Source of the DNA: an uncultured Sphingomonadaceae bacterium
GTDB lineage: Bacteria; Pseudomonadota; Alphaproteobacteria; Sphingomonadales; Sphingomonadaceae
Length of the DNA: 64,000 bases
NCBI GenBank assembly: GCA_947496865.1
Contig: CANMEE010000002.1
Coordinates: forward strand, 1,199,825 to 1,263,824
Direction of reading: 5' to 3'
Under the pieces are notes generated by a model. The model made no database searches. It was not told the DNA's origin and saw only the letters and a program-made list of their open reading frames with translations. Numbering within the stretch: the stretch's first letter is position 1; the number at the start of each line of letters is the position of its first letter. This document shows positions 48,186 to 57,567 of the stretch, one piece after another. Both the position numbers and the translations under genes were made by a program.

Positions 48186-48265
48186 GCTGGAATAGCGTTC
48201 CACTCAGCAAACAAGCGCTGCGCCAAAAACATTGCGATCACCGAAAACCGTTGCCACAAAGCCAT
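48182..48265 (-). CDS. possible 27-residue peptide downstream of the amidohydrolase fusion
   Basis: AGAGGACA directly precedes an ATG encoding MALWQRFSVIAMFLAQRLF and a few more residues. It starts 18 nt after the amidohydrolase stop on the same strand, so cotranslation is possible. It could be chance. Confidence 0.25.
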   Translation of the reverse strand: MALWQRFSVIAMFLAQRLFAEWNAIPA

Positions 48266-48283
48266 TGTCCTCTTCCCGCTTAC

Positions 48284-51200
48284 TCATTCCCACCAATAGG
48301 CTGATCGCTTCCGCGCGCCGGTGACAAGTTCGTTCATGGTCACAGGATCGTACATCCGGCCGTTGACCATCACCCGGTGGATTTTATCACTGTTGCGGAT
48401 GTCCGTGGTTGGGTCGGCGTCAAGCACCAATAGATCGGCTAGCTTGCCCGCTTCCAGAGACCCGATTTCGTCATCCATACCAAGCGATTTAGCCGAATCG
48501 ATCGTTCCGGTTCGCAGAGCCTGCAGCGGTGACATGCCGCCGCGGACGAACGACCATAGCTCCCAGTGCGTCGCGATACCGGCTTGTTGACCATGCGCGC
48601 CGATAGATACGAGCACGCCTTTCTCCGCCAGCTTCTTTGCTTCGCGGGCGTTATTGTCATCAACAAAATCTTCTTCTGGAGCCTTGGTCCGCCTTACGGT
48701 TGCGGCGGCCAATTGTTTGGGCGGGGTGTGCGTCAACAAAGGATGTTTGAACACATCTGTCGCCTGCCGCCAATATGGGTCGCCGGCGAGCCCGCCATAG
48801 CTCACGACCAATGTGGGTGTATAGTTGGTCTGTGATTGTGCAAACATCTGAACAACGTCGTCATAGAATATGTCGAGCGGGATATTATGTTCCAGTGTCG
48901 AGTTCCCATCGGCAATCAGCGCCATGTCCATTCCATAAAGCGATCCACCTTCGGCCACGACCAACATATTTTCCAGCCTGGCAGCTTCGACGACTTGCTG
49001 GCGCTGTTCACGACGCGGCTGATTGTAATTTTTTACGCTGCTGCCGCCTTGGGCCTTCAGCCGTCGGACATGGTCAAGTGCATCGTCCAGATTGTTAATC
49101 TCTGCATAAACGCGGGGCGATTTTGCGCCATAAACAATCTCACCGGTCGAAAAAATACGCGGTCCGATCAATTGCCCGGCCCGTTGCATTTCTGCTGCAA
49201 CAAAAATCTCGCTGGCCCGGCTCGATGGATCGTGAATAGTGGTGGTTCCGAGTGCCAGATTCTGGATCAGTGACCAGTTTTGCTGTGGGACCAGCTCATC
49301 CGTGCCTTGCGCACCATGGGCATGGGCATCAACATAGCCTGGAACAATCGTCTTGCCGGTCACATCCACGACGCTCGCACCGGCTGGCACAGAGATATTG
49401 CCGCGACGACCAACCGAAATAATCTTATTGTCTTTGACGAGGATCGTACCGTCTTCGACAATCCCACCATTTTCGTCCGACATGGTGATCAGCCGCGCAC
49501 CGACCAATGCGACCAGACCATTGGGCTTGTCAGCCGAGATGGTACGCTCCAGTGAAACGCCACTGGTCGGCGATGTAAAGCTTGGTGTGTCTTTGTCTGT
49601 TGGCGCGTCGGCGAACAGCGCGCTTGTCTGGGCGGTAAAAACCTGCGGCCCGATGCTCCAGTGCAGCTGCTGCCCATTTTGCGACCAGTGAATATAATCT
49701 GCACCGCCTTTGCTGACTCGGGTTACCGGCAGCGATTTGCTATCGGGCGCAACGGCCACCGCCTGCGTGCCCGGCATTAGCGGCATTACAAAGGCTTCGT
49801 AATTTTGCCGGAAAGCAACATATTGGCCATCTGGTGACACTATATAGTCATTGGCCAGTTCCCCGGTTGCATGGGTGCGCTTTGCTTCCCCACGGAGATC
49901 ACTGCTCATCAGCACGCGCTTGTCGTCTTTCTGCGCCATCATGAACACGCGATCACTGCTCGCGCCATATTGCGGGCCAGCTGCCCCTTTGGCTAAGCGT
50001 TTCGGCGTGCCGCCCGAAGCCGCGACGCGATACACGCCGTCATCTACTGAATAGTCCGGTGAGGTCAAATAGCCGCCGCCCTGCATTTCAAAGACGATCG
50101 TGCGGCCATCCGGTGAAAAATGCGGCCGCGCATAGTGACCGGGACGGTTGGTAATAACGCGCGCCGAACCACCCGAAGCACTGACTGTCTTAATGCGACC
50201 AAGATTGCTGTCGCTCCACCCAACAAAAACGATCGACCGGCCATCACGCGACCAAGACGGAAAAAGCTCACGTTCGCTGTTACTATTCGTCAGCCGTTTC
50301 GCCGCACCACCGCCCATCGGTTTAACATAAAGTTGACCGAGACTTTCGAACACCACTTGCCGGCCATTGGGAGACACTTCTGCAAAGCGCGGCATTTTTG
50401 TCGTGAAGCTGTCGGGTGCGACTGCGATTTTGGGGTGCGGAGCGTCGGCAACGCCGCGCGTGTCATTAATCGCAAAAGGGATGACCGATGCGCCGGAACC
50501 ATCAGCGGCAATCTTGCGAATTTTGCCGCCCGCCCAGAAGACGATGCTGCGGCTGTCCGGGGTCCAATCCATATTGGGATATACGCCGGTCACGGCCCAT
50601 GTTTCTTGGACATCTTGATCGAGGTCATCATAGATTTTACGTTCTTTGCCTGTCGCTAGGTCTTTGACATAGAGCTTGGACACCGCACGTTCGCGCCTTA
50701 CAAAAGCGATGCTCTTGCCATCGGGCGACGGTGTTGGCCGCACTGACCCACCAAGGCCGGACACGGCAGTGGTTACCTCACCGCTTTCCAGATCATATTC
50801 TTCAATATTGAATAGATCGGTATTGGAATCTTGGGCATAGATAAACTGACCGCCTGGCGTGATGTTACGCGTGTAATAAAGCGATTTCCCGTCGGGCGCA
50901 TAAATAGGCTCACCCAATTCCTTTTGATGCTTGTCGTTCGGTTTTTTGACTAGCACGACCCCTGCCCCGCCAGACACGTGATAAACCCAAATTTCACCGG
51001 TGCCGAGTGACCGGCCGGTCGTAAAATGTTTCTTGGCAATGATGTAACGACCATCGGGACTCCAACTCGGTTGATTGAGCAGACGGAATTTCTCTTTGGT
51101 TACTTGTCTTTTATCGCTGCCATCCCGGTTCATAATCCAGATATTGTCGCCGCCACCACGATCCGAAGTGAAAGCAACGCGCTTGCCATCGGGCGAGAAA

Positions 51201-51493
51201 CGCGGCTGTACTTCCCAAGCCAATCCTTCAGCAATGCGCGTGGGCGTTCCGCCTGTCATGGGCATCGTGTATATGTCGCCGAGCAGCGCAAAGGTGATGC
51301 TGTTACCATCAGGGCTAACATCGACATCAATCCAGCTGCCTTCGTCCGTCTGGATCGGCACCTGTTTGATTGTCGCGCCTTTAGGAGCATTCACATCCCA
51401 TTTTTCTTCCTTGGCTTTGTCATCAGCCGCTTGGGCATAAGCCTGCCCGGCGAAAGAAATTGCGGCAAGTGCAGTTATCAGGCGATATTTCAT
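48284..51493 (-). CDS. TolB-type beta-propeller/amidohydrolase fusion, secreted
   Basis: 1069 residues. Signal peptide (ALAAISFAGQAYAQA); repeated WD40-like/TolB blades with the SPDGKxIxF pattern (for example RFSPDGKRVAFTSDRGGGDNIWIMNRDG) fill residues about 40-640; the C-terminal 400 residues are an imidazolonepropionase-like amidohydrolase with VDAHAHGAQG (HxH) and the closing GSLEAGKLADLLVLDADPTTDI. Probably a periplasmic hydrolase, with the propeller possibly a substrate gate. Substrate unknown. Confidence 0.9.
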   Translation of the reverse strand: MKYRLITALAAISFAGQAYAQAADDKAKEEKWDVNAPKGATIKQVPIQTDEGSWIDVDVSPDGNSITFALLGDIYTMPMTGGTPTRIAEGLAWEVQPRFSPDGKRVAFTSDRGGGDNIWIMNRDGSDKRQVTKEKFRLLNQPSWSPDGRYIIAKKHFTTGRSLGTGEIWVYHVSGGAGVVLVKKPNDKHQKELGEPIYAPDGKSLYYTRNITPGGQFIYAQDSNTDLFNIEEYDLESGEVTTAVSGLGGSVRPTPSPDGKSIAFVRRERAVSKLYVKDLATGKERKIYDDLDQDVQETWAVTGVYPNMDWTPDSRSIVFWAGGKIRKIAADGSGASVIPFAINDTRGVADAPHPKIAVAPDSFTTKMPRFAEVSPNGRQVVFESLGQLYVKPMGGGAAKRLTNSNSERELFPSWSRDGRSIVFVGWSDSNLGRIKTVSASGGSARVITNRPGHYARPHFSPDGRTIVFEMQGGGYLTSPDYSVDDGVYRVAASGGTPKRLAKGAAGPQYGASSDRVFMMAQKDDKRVLMSSDLRGEAKRTHATGELANDYIVSPDGQYVAFRQNYEAFVMPLMPGTQAVAVAPDSKSLPVTRVSKGGADYIHWSQNGQQLHWSIGPQVFTAQTSALFADAPTDKDTPSFTSPTSGVSLERTISADKPNGLVALVGARLITMSDENGGIVEDGTILVKDNKIISVGRRGNISVPAGASVVDVTGKTIVPGYVDAHAHGAQGTDELVPQQNWSLIQNLALGTTTIHDPSSRASEIFVAAEMQRAGQLIGPRIFSTGEIVYGAKSPRVYAEINNLDDALDHVRRLKAQGGSSVKNYNQPRREQRQQVVEAARLENMLVVAEGGSLYGMDMALIADGNSTLEHNIPLDIFYDDVVQMFAQSQTNYTPTLVVSYGGLAGDPYWRQATDVFKHPLLTHTPPKQLAAATVRRTKAPEEDFVDDNNAREAKKLAEKGVLVSIGAHGQQAGIATHWELWSFVRGGMSPLQALRTGTIDSAKSLGMDDEIGSLEAGKLADLLVLDADPTTDIRNSDKIHRVMVNGRMYDPVTMNELVTGARKRSAYWWE

Positions 51494-51658
51494 GAGGACT
51501 CCCGGAAGCTTTATATTGTTTCAAACTTAAACAACAAAAGAAGCCCGATGAACAGAAAATATTGGCGGGAGCGGAAGCATGCGGGATTTCTTTCGATGAT
51601 GGACCTCAAGTCTTTATTGGATTACAAGACTTTACATAGGGATGCTAAGGTGGGGAAT

Positions 51659-52621
51659 ATGACGGGGGCAATAGAACGCTATCGATGTACAGCCTGTTTT
51701 TTGGCGACGACGATGTTGCTGACATCGGGTTGCATGAAGCAAGAGCAACTGGCGAGCGTGTCAGAGCCGGTGGCCTATGAAGAACCCGCCCCAGCGACTG
51801 AAACTGCAGCGGTTGCAGCCCCGCCGCCGCCGCCCCCTCCACCTGCCGCTGAATCAAATCCGATCGGCAAAGTCAAAAATAAAAAAAGGATCCGCAACAA
51901 TTACTCCGGTAATCTAACGATAGGGGCCGTCGCCAACCGAACAGAAGCCAAGATAGGAACGCGCAGACCGTCAAGAAATTTTACCGGCGCAGCTTTCATT
52001 GGCAAGCCCGGCATACCTTCCTACCCAGTCTGGCCGCCAGAGGCACCATCTTCGCGCGTCAGTCTTGATCGCTTTATCAAGGCACGAACAAACCTGTCCC
52101 TCTATGATGCAGGACAAAAGCTGAAACGCTCCTTTGAGGATGCGGGCTATCTTGAATATAGCTATTATGCTGCACCCGGCGGTTTTGTGCTGGTCACGCG
52201 GATCGAGAAAATCAGTGCCAAGGGCGATCCCCTACCCGGCACAGAACGCTATAAACTGCCCAATCAACGCAGCTCTGGATCATTGACCAGTTTTGTGCGC
52301 GGCCTTTTCCTCGATGCACCGCCTGGTTTCTATCGCTATATTGCGGTGGTGGTGAGCGACAAGCCCTATCGGACAAGTCGTAAAAAACTGACCAGCACCG
52401 AAGCCGGAAAACGCCTGACCAGAGGCAGCAACAATCTTTCTGCCGCCTACAAGAAAATACCCTTCACTCGCGATCACAATGTCGATGCGCTCATCTATGA
52501 GTTTACCAAGAACACCCGCACAGGCAAAGTCCGGATGATTGCACCGGGGCGCCTGACACCGAAAATTCATTTGGCCAAGACGAAGCTGAACAAGACCATC
52601 GCTTCTAATTTCGAGCGCTGA
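51659..52621 (+). CDS. lipoprotein of unknown function, TIR-operon partner
   Basis: 320 residues. AAGGTGGGGAAT precedes the ATG, which begins MTGAIERYRCTACFLATTM; the lipobox LLTSGC puts the lipidated Cys at 25. A Pro/Ala-rich linker (six or more consecutive prolines, near 62-70) and a basic segment follow. The C-terminal half (about 145-315) is a compact domain (VSLDRFIKARTNLSLYDAGQKLKRSFEDAGYLEYSYYAAPGGFVLVTRIE) that I do not recognise. The reading frame extends to 51026, but that part is antisense to the amidohydrolase. Ends 6 nt before the TIR gene. Confidence 0.8.
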   Translation: MTGAIERYRCTACFLATTMLLTSGCMKQEQLASVSEPVAYEEPAPATETAAVAAPPPPPPPPAAESNPIGKVKNKKRIRNNYSGNLTIGAVANRTEAKIGTRRPSRNFTGAAFIGKPGIPSYPVWPPEAPSSRVSLDRFIKARTNLSLYDAGQKLKRSFEDAGYLEYSYYAAPGGFVLVTRIEKISAKGDPLPGTERYKLPNQRSSGSLTSFVRGLFLDAPPGFYRYIAVVVSDKPYRTSRKKLTSTEAGKRLTRGSNNLSAAYKKIPFTRDHNVDALIYEFTKNTRTGKVRMIAPGRLTPKIHLAKTKLNKTIASNFER

Positions 52622-52627
52622 TCAGCC

Positions 52628-53332
52628 ATGCGGATTTTTCTAAGTTACCGACGTAGCGACAGTCAGGATGCAACGGCACGATTGGCCGACCGGTTGGCCG
52701 ACCTGCCTCGTGTCAAATCCGTTTTCTTGGACGTTGAATCTATTGCTGCGGGCGAGGCTTTTCCGAACCGGCTACGCAGCGCCTTGGCCGAGGCAGATAT
52801 TTGCCTGGTCTTGATCGGCAACAAATGGATAGGACAATCAAAAACGGATGACACCACCCGCATCAAGGCGGAGGATGATTTTGTCCGCATGGAAGTTGCC
52901 GAAGCCTTGCGCCTTGGCAAGCGCGTGATACCGGTGCTGTTGAACGAAACAACGATGCCCGGCCGGGATCAACTTCCTGATGACCTGCATCCGTTGCTCG
53001 AACGCAATGCGCTCTTTCTTCGACACATGTCCTTCAATCAGGATGTCGAGATATTGAGCGACGCGATATTGCACAGTGAAGCAGGTGGACGGCTTGGGAA
53101 AAAGCGCAGACTAACGCCAATGGGCATTGGAATCCGGATATTGGGCGGGTTGGCATTGGCAGCGTTGATGCTGCTTGTTATCGGCCTGATCAGTTTTTCA
53201 ACCAGCGGCGGTCAATCTTTGGAAACGCTGCTGGGCGGGCGAGCGGGGCTTGGCTTGTTGGTGCTGGCTGTCCTTGGTTTATGCCAGGCGCTGTCATTCG
53301 GCATGATACGCCTGCCATTTGGCCGGTCGTAA
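52628..53332 (+). CDS. TIR-domain protein with two C-terminal membrane helices
   Basis: 234 residues. TIR domain 1-150: MRIFLSYRRSD, VFLDVESIAAGEAF (BB-loop region), ICLVLIGNKWI and the alphaC helix DFVRMEVAEAL, where Glu89 is in the position of the NADase catalytic glutamate. Two hydrophobic helices lie at about 168-192 and 205-228. NAD+ cleavage or signal synthesis is expected from TIR biochemistry but is not proven. No ribosome site is seen; translation is probably coupled to the lipoprotein 6 nt upstream. Confidence 0.9.
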   Translation: MRIFLSYRRSDSQDATARLADRLADLPRVKSVFLDVESIAAGEAFPNRLRSALAEADICLVLIGNKWIGQSKTDDTTRIKAEDDFVRMEVAEALRLGKRVIPVLLNETTMPGRDQLPDDLHPLLERNALFLRHMSFNQDVEILSDAILHSEAGGRLGKKRRLTPMGIGIRILGGLALAALMLLVIGLISFSTSGGQSLETLLGGRAGLGLLVLAVLGLCQALSFGMIRLPFGRS

Positions 53333-53353
53333 GTTACCATAGCAACCGCCTCA

Positions 53354-54256
53354 TCAACAGCGGCTATTTTCTTCCGCCATCGCAACCATCGACAAAGCAT
53401 GGCGCTTGGCCACTGCCATGTGATCGGTTCCGTAACCGCCGCCCAAGGCGCTCGCAACAGGGATATTTTGTTGCCGCGCCTGCCGGATGACAAATCGCTC
53501 CCGCGCGGCCAGTCCTTCATCGGTCAAACCCAAACGCCCCAGCCGGTCATCCACATGCGGATCGACGCCGGCCTGATAGAGGACAAGGTCGGGTCGAAAA
53601 TCGTTCAGGATCGCTGGCAGCTCAAGCGACAATATCCGCAAATATTCCGCATCACCGGTGCCGTCTTCCAGTTCGATATCCAAGGATGAACGCGCCTTGC
53701 GTACCGGAAAATTCTTTTCGGCATGGACAGAAACCGTCATGATGTCGCTGCGTCCGGCCAGCAGGGAAGCGGTCCCATCACCCTGATGCACGTCGAGATC
53801 AAGGATGAGGATGCGCCCAACATCGCCTTCGGCAATGAGGCGGTTAGCGCTCACCGCCAGATCATTAAACACGCAATAACCTGCCCCCGTATCAGCCAGC
53901 GCGTGGTGGCTGCCGCCTGCACTATTGGCGGCATAGCCATGTTCAAGAGCCAGTTTCGCTGCGAGCCATGTCCCGCCAGAGGTAAACCGCACACGCTGCG
54001 AGATTTCCGCTGACACCGGGAAACCGATCCGCCGTTCCTTTTCATGCGGCAAGGTGGAGGACAGCACTTGGTCAACATATTCTGGATCATGCACAGCCTC
54101 TAACCATGTCCGTTCCATGGCGTGCGGCGCGTGAACTATGTGCTGATCCGACAGCTGCTTGACCGCGTCCATCACCAATCGATATTTATCAAAGGCAAAA
54201 CTACCCCTTGTCGGCGGCGGGGCGACATAATCACTATGATGGACGATGTGCAACAT
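53354..54256 (-). CDS. histone deacetylase-like amidohydrolase (class II HDAC family)
   Basis: 300 residues of the arginase/deacetylase fold. Visible: SGGTWLAAKLALEHG, GGSHHALADTGAGYCVFNDLAV (the His-His pair) and LDLDVHQGDGTASLLAG (Asp and His zinc ligands), with PDLVLYQAGVDPH near the end. Bacterial members deacetylate acetyl-polyamines, acetyl-lysine or acetoin-related substrates. It converges with the TIR gene (21-nt gap) and diverges from the AarF gene (29-nt gap). Confidence 0.92.
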   Translation of the reverse strand: MLHIVHHSDYVAPPPTRGSFAFDKYRLVMDAVKQLSDQHIVHAPHAMERTWLEAVHDPEYVDQVLSSTLPHEKERRIGFPVSAEISQRVRFTSGGTWLAAKLALEHGYAANSAGGSHHALADTGAGYCVFNDLAVSANRLIAEGDVGRILILDLDVHQGDGTASLLAGRSDIMTVSVHAEKNFPVRKARSSLDIELEDGTGDAEYLRILSLELPAILNDFRPDLVLYQAGVDPHVDDRLGRLGLTDEGLAARERFVIRQARQQNIPVASALGGGYGTDHMAVAKRHALSMVAMAEENSRC

Positions 54257-54285
54257 ATGCCATTGTTAGAACAACCCGTGAAGAA

Positions 54286-55695
54286 ATGACACTGTCCGTA
54301 ACGCCGTATCGGGTCTATGCGTCAACCAGCCTAACACAAGACCGTTCCCACCAGCGAAAAGATACGAATATCGCAACACGAGAAAAATCAAACGGAAAAG
54401 GCCGCGCGGTTCCCAGCGGGCGTCTGTCACGCTTTGCTCGTTTTGGAACGATGGCGACGGCAATTGGCGGCGGCATGCTGCTGGAAGGCGCGCGCCGTCT
54501 GGCCGAGGGCGAACGGCCCAAGATTAGCGACATGCTGCTCACTCCCGGCAATGCGATGAAATTGACCAATCAACTTTCCAACCTGCGCGGTGCTGCGATG
54601 AAACTTGGACAGATGCTGTCCATGGATGCAAGCGATATGCTGCCTCCGGAACTGGCGGAGATATTGTCGCGGCTACGGGCCGATGCGCAATATATGCCGC
54701 AAAAACAATTGCTCAAAGTCTTGGCAAAACAATATGGGTCGGACTGGGAAGACAAGTTTGACGATTTCGTGCGGCAACCCATTGCGGCGGCATCCATCGG
54801 TCAGGTTCACCGCGCAACCACGCTGGACGGACGCGATCTCGCAATCAAGGTGCAATATCCCGGTGTACGCGAAAGCATTGATAGCGACGTTGATAATGTC
54901 GCATCACTGATCAATCTGTCCCGTCTGATGCCCAAGTCACTCGACATTGCCCCGATGCTCGCGGAAGCCAAACTGCAGCTACATCAGGAAGCAGATTATG
55001 AGCAGGAAGCGGCCTATCTCAAACGCTTTGGCAAATTGCTGAAAAACGAACCGGATTTTCAGGTACCCGCGTTGCATGAGGATCTGACGACCGGTCATAT
55101 ACTCGCGATGTCCTATATTGACAGCGTACCCATCGAGTCCATGGAAGCAGCGCCTCAAAAGGAACGCAACCGTATCACGAAATTATTGTTCATCCTGATG
55201 CTGCGCGAATTGTTCGAATATCGCCTGATGCAGACCGATCCAAATTTCGCCAATTACTGCTACAATAAAAAGACCAAACAACTGGTGCTGCTGGATTTTG
55301 GCGCGACCCGGGCTATTCCGAAAAGGGTGGCCAATCAATATCGCAAGCTGATGATCGCAGGCATTTCTGGCGACCGTGCGGCGGCCCAGAAAGCAGCGAT
55401 AAAAATCGGACTGTTTGATGATAGCGCGCAGGACCATCATCAGGACACAATCATGGACATGTTCGAAATGGCCATGGCGCCCTTACGAGAAAAAGGCCCT
55501 ATCGACTTTGCCGACAACGCAATTGCGCAGGATCTGCGCGACGAAGGCATGCGTTTCGCTGCTGCCCGTGATTTCTGGCATATACCGCCAGTTGATACCG
55601 TTTTCATTCACCGCAAATTTGGCGGCGTCTACATGTTGGCCAACCGGTTGAAAGCGGAAGTCGATGTCCGTGCTTTGCTGAAAGACTATATCTGA
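54286..55695 (+). CDS. AarF/UbiB (ABC1) atypical kinase family protein
   Basis: 469 residues. The family KxGQ motif is at 106-109 (AAMKLGQMLSM), with AAASIGQVHRA (Ala-rich loop replacing the P-loop), LAIKVQYPGV and the metal-binding LLDFGATR. Such proteins support ubiquinone synthesis or lipid transport; this one resembles the ADCK-type group. The ATG at MTLSVTPYR was preferred; the frame extends to 54208 but would overlap the HDAC gene. Confidence 0.88.
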   Translation: MTLSVTPYRVYASTSLTQDRSHQRKDTNIATREKSNGKGRAVPSGRLSRFARFGTMATAIGGGMLLEGARRLAEGERPKISDMLLTPGNAMKLTNQLSNLRGAAMKLGQMLSMDASDMLPPELAEILSRLRADAQYMPQKQLLKVLAKQYGSDWEDKFDDFVRQPIAAASIGQVHRATTLDGRDLAIKVQYPGVRESIDSDVDNVASLINLSRLMPKSLDIAPMLAEAKLQLHQEADYEQEAAYLKRFGKLLKNEPDFQVPALHEDLTTGHILAMSYIDSVPIESMEAAPQKERNRITKLLFILMLRELFEYRLMQTDPNFANYCYNKKTKQLVLLDFGATRAIPKRVANQYRKLMIAGISGDRAAAQKAAIKIGLFDDSAQDHHQDTIMDMFEMAMAPLREKGPIDFADNAIAQDLRDEGMRFAAARDFWHIPPVDTVFIHRKFGGVYMLANRLKAEVDVRALLKDYI

Positions 55696-55705
55696 TTATC
55701 AGCCG

Positions 55706-57457
55706 CTAAACCGCCATCAACCGATAAATCGGATAAGTCCCATAGCCTTTGGCAAATTCGACATTGCCGACATAGCGGCATTTGAACCGGTCAGATGCTT
55801 CCAGCACCAAAATCGCGGCAAAAGGTTCTGTCACAAATACCGCGCCGGGCGGGGTTACTGGCTCTATCCTTGCCGCACGGGAGACTTCGGTTCCGTAAAA
55901 AGTCGTTTTGCCGGTAATCAGGTCCTGTGTCTGATAAGCTGGCCCATAATGCACTCCAATCCGCATGCCGCTGCTTTCGGATAGGCCCAGCAAACTATAG
56001 TCAAAATCTTGTAAGGCATCTTGCAAAGCCAGCGCGATATCGGCGGCAACCGGTGCATCCAGCGTGATTGCCAATACCGCATCGCCCCAACTGTTTTTCG
56101 CCAGAACTTTGTCTGGATAACGCTCCAATACGCTACCCATTCGTCCCATCACGCCTTGCCAGAAGGCTGGAAGCGCGGCTTCGGCCAATTTGGAAAAGCC
56201 TGGAAAGTCGGTAAATAGATATGCCGCAAGACCGCGGGTTAGGTCATCGGTATCGGGCTGTTTGGGCCAACTTAGTTTGCGATTAATATCGTCCGGCGCG
56301 ATGACGGTGGTCGCTCCACCAAAATCGTTCCACGCCTTGACATCAGCGCCTGTTCCCGCTGGTCCATCCACTGCCACACCATCCCATATCGCCAATTGCT
56401 GCGGCGATGTGCGCAGATATTGCGCCCGCAATTTCGCCATGCCCATCGCCACTTTGCTGGCATAGCCAAATTGTTCTGGATCGCCGACATAGTTCATTTC
56501 AGTTGCGAAATGCACACTGGTTGCGGCTTCCAGACAATGCTCAAACCTGTCGGTCCAGCCCTCACCCGCTGGCAACACGGACTGTTCAATAAAATCTTCT
56601 TTCAGAAATGGCAGAGTAAGATGCAACTCCCCGCCCCGGTCGAGTATGGCCTCCGCGACCAAGATGTCGGCACCTGCAGCCAGCGAACCATAAGCAAAAT
56701 CACCATTTTGTTCGTTCAGAAAGTCATCAATCCGTTGGCGCAGTCCCGCCTCGATTGTTGCATCTTCAAGAAACATGTGACCGCAATAATGAACGACCGT
56801 GGGCGGTGATATCGGTGCGAGCAAAATATCTTCTCGGTCAGCGTCCAGCTCCAGCATTTTGGCAAGCAAAGACAATTGGCGACTGGTACTGGACTTCGCG
56901 CCGATATTGGCGTCCGGCAGCCGGCTTGCCATATACAGGGCCGCCGCTGCTTCATCGACACGCTCGTTGATTAGCAATGCTTCCGCCAGCGTAGCGGCAT
57001 CATAATAGCTTTGCGGATTTGATATTTCGTTGAGCGCAATGATAGATGAAGCCAGCGTCTGCGCCTGTTCCTTGCGGCCGCTCAACAGGGCCAGACTCGC
57101 GGCATTGATCCCCGGATAAGCATCGCTGCTGGATTCGTAAATTTCCGCGTAGGCACGATAGGCCTCCGTGAGCGCCTCTTCACGATCTTCACCCTCGGGC
57201 ATTGCCAACGCCGCATCTTTCAAAATCCGCGCCGCGATCGAGCGATGATGTGCATTATCTGATCCGTGTAGGCCATATTCGGTATATAATTCCATTGCCT
57301 GCTGCCCGTCCCCCATCCGCGCGAGCGTCAGGACAAGCAAGTGCCGCAATTCTGCTGATGTGTCGCCTTCATCAATGGCAACCCTAGCCAGATCGTATGC
57401 AAGCAATAAATTGCCCTTATCAATTGCCTGCTTGGTTTGTTTTACGCTGAGCCCCAT
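55706..57457 (-). CDS. TRAFs-binding/SLOG-like/class III nucleotide cyclase protein
   Basis: 583 residues in three parts. Residues 1-210 are helical repeats of the TRAFs-binding (DUF4071) type (YPGINAASLALLSGRKEQAQTLA). Residues about 218-390 look like a Rossmann-type SLOG domain (VVHYCGHMFLED, FAYGSLAAGADILVAEAILDRGGELHLTLPF). Residues 408-583 are a class III cyclase domain with metal Asp417 (LFTDFPGFS) and Asp459 (SWGDAV) and Arg530. The transition-state Asn is replaced by Ser526 (GTEVSRAAR). AGAGGG precedes the ATG. Divergent from a TIR gene 110 nt away. Cyclase activity is uncertain. Confidence 0.82.
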   Translation of the reverse strand: MGLSVKQTKQAIDKGNLLLAYDLARVAIDEGDTSAELRHLLVLTLARMGDGQQAMELYTEYGLHGSDNAHHRSIAARILKDAALAMPEGEDREEALTEAYRAYAEIYESSSDAYPGINAASLALLSGRKEQAQTLASSIIALNEISNPQSYYDAATLAEALLINERVDEAAAALYMASRLPDANIGAKSSTSRQLSLLAKMLELDADREDILLAPISPPTVVHYCGHMFLEDATIEAGLRQRIDDFLNEQNGDFAYGSLAAGADILVAEAILDRGGELHLTLPFLKEDFIEQSVLPAGEGWTDRFEHCLEAATSVHFATEMNYVGDPEQFGYASKVAMGMAKLRAQYLRTSPQQLAIWDGVAVDGPAGTGADVKAWNDFGGATTVIAPDDINRKLSWPKQPDTDDLTRGLAAYLFTDFPGFSKLAEAALPAFWQGVMGRMGSVLERYPDKVLAKNSWGDAVLAITLDAPVAADIALALQDALQDFDYSLLGLSESSGMRIGVHYGPAYQTQDLITGKTTFYGTEVSRAARIEPVTPPGAVFVTEPFAAILVLEASDRFKCRYVGNVEFAKGYGTYPIYRLMAV

Positions 57458-57506
57458 AGCATCCCTCTAGATAGGTTTTACAATTGCCGCAAATTATGGC
57501 TTTAGT

Positions 57507-57525
57507 CACTATCTTGGGTATAGTG
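57507..57525. promoter_or_regulatory. palindrome in the divergent cyclase/TIR intergenic region
   Basis: CACTAT-N7-ATAGTG, near the centre of the 110-nt gap, fits an operator shared by both genes. It is a candidate on position and symmetry only. Confidence 0.35.
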
Positions 57526-57567
57526 TCGTCATTGTGATCGGGATCGCATGAGGGGAACGGGGAACAT

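Larger units (their letters stand above)
47793..48283. other. 491-nt region with only weak gene candidates
   Basis: It holds a hairpin CAAATCG-CCA-CGATTTG at 47799-47815 just after the M20 gene, a 67-codon plus-strand frame (47982-48185) and a 27-codon minus-strand frame (48182-48265). No known gene, RNA or repeat was recognised. Confidence 0.5.

Noticed and set aside
51026..51658. Upstream extension of the lipoprotein gene
   Set aside because: It lies antisense to the propeller-amidohydrolase gene and lacks a ribosome site; the lipoprotein start at 51659 has both a ribosome site and a lipobox.
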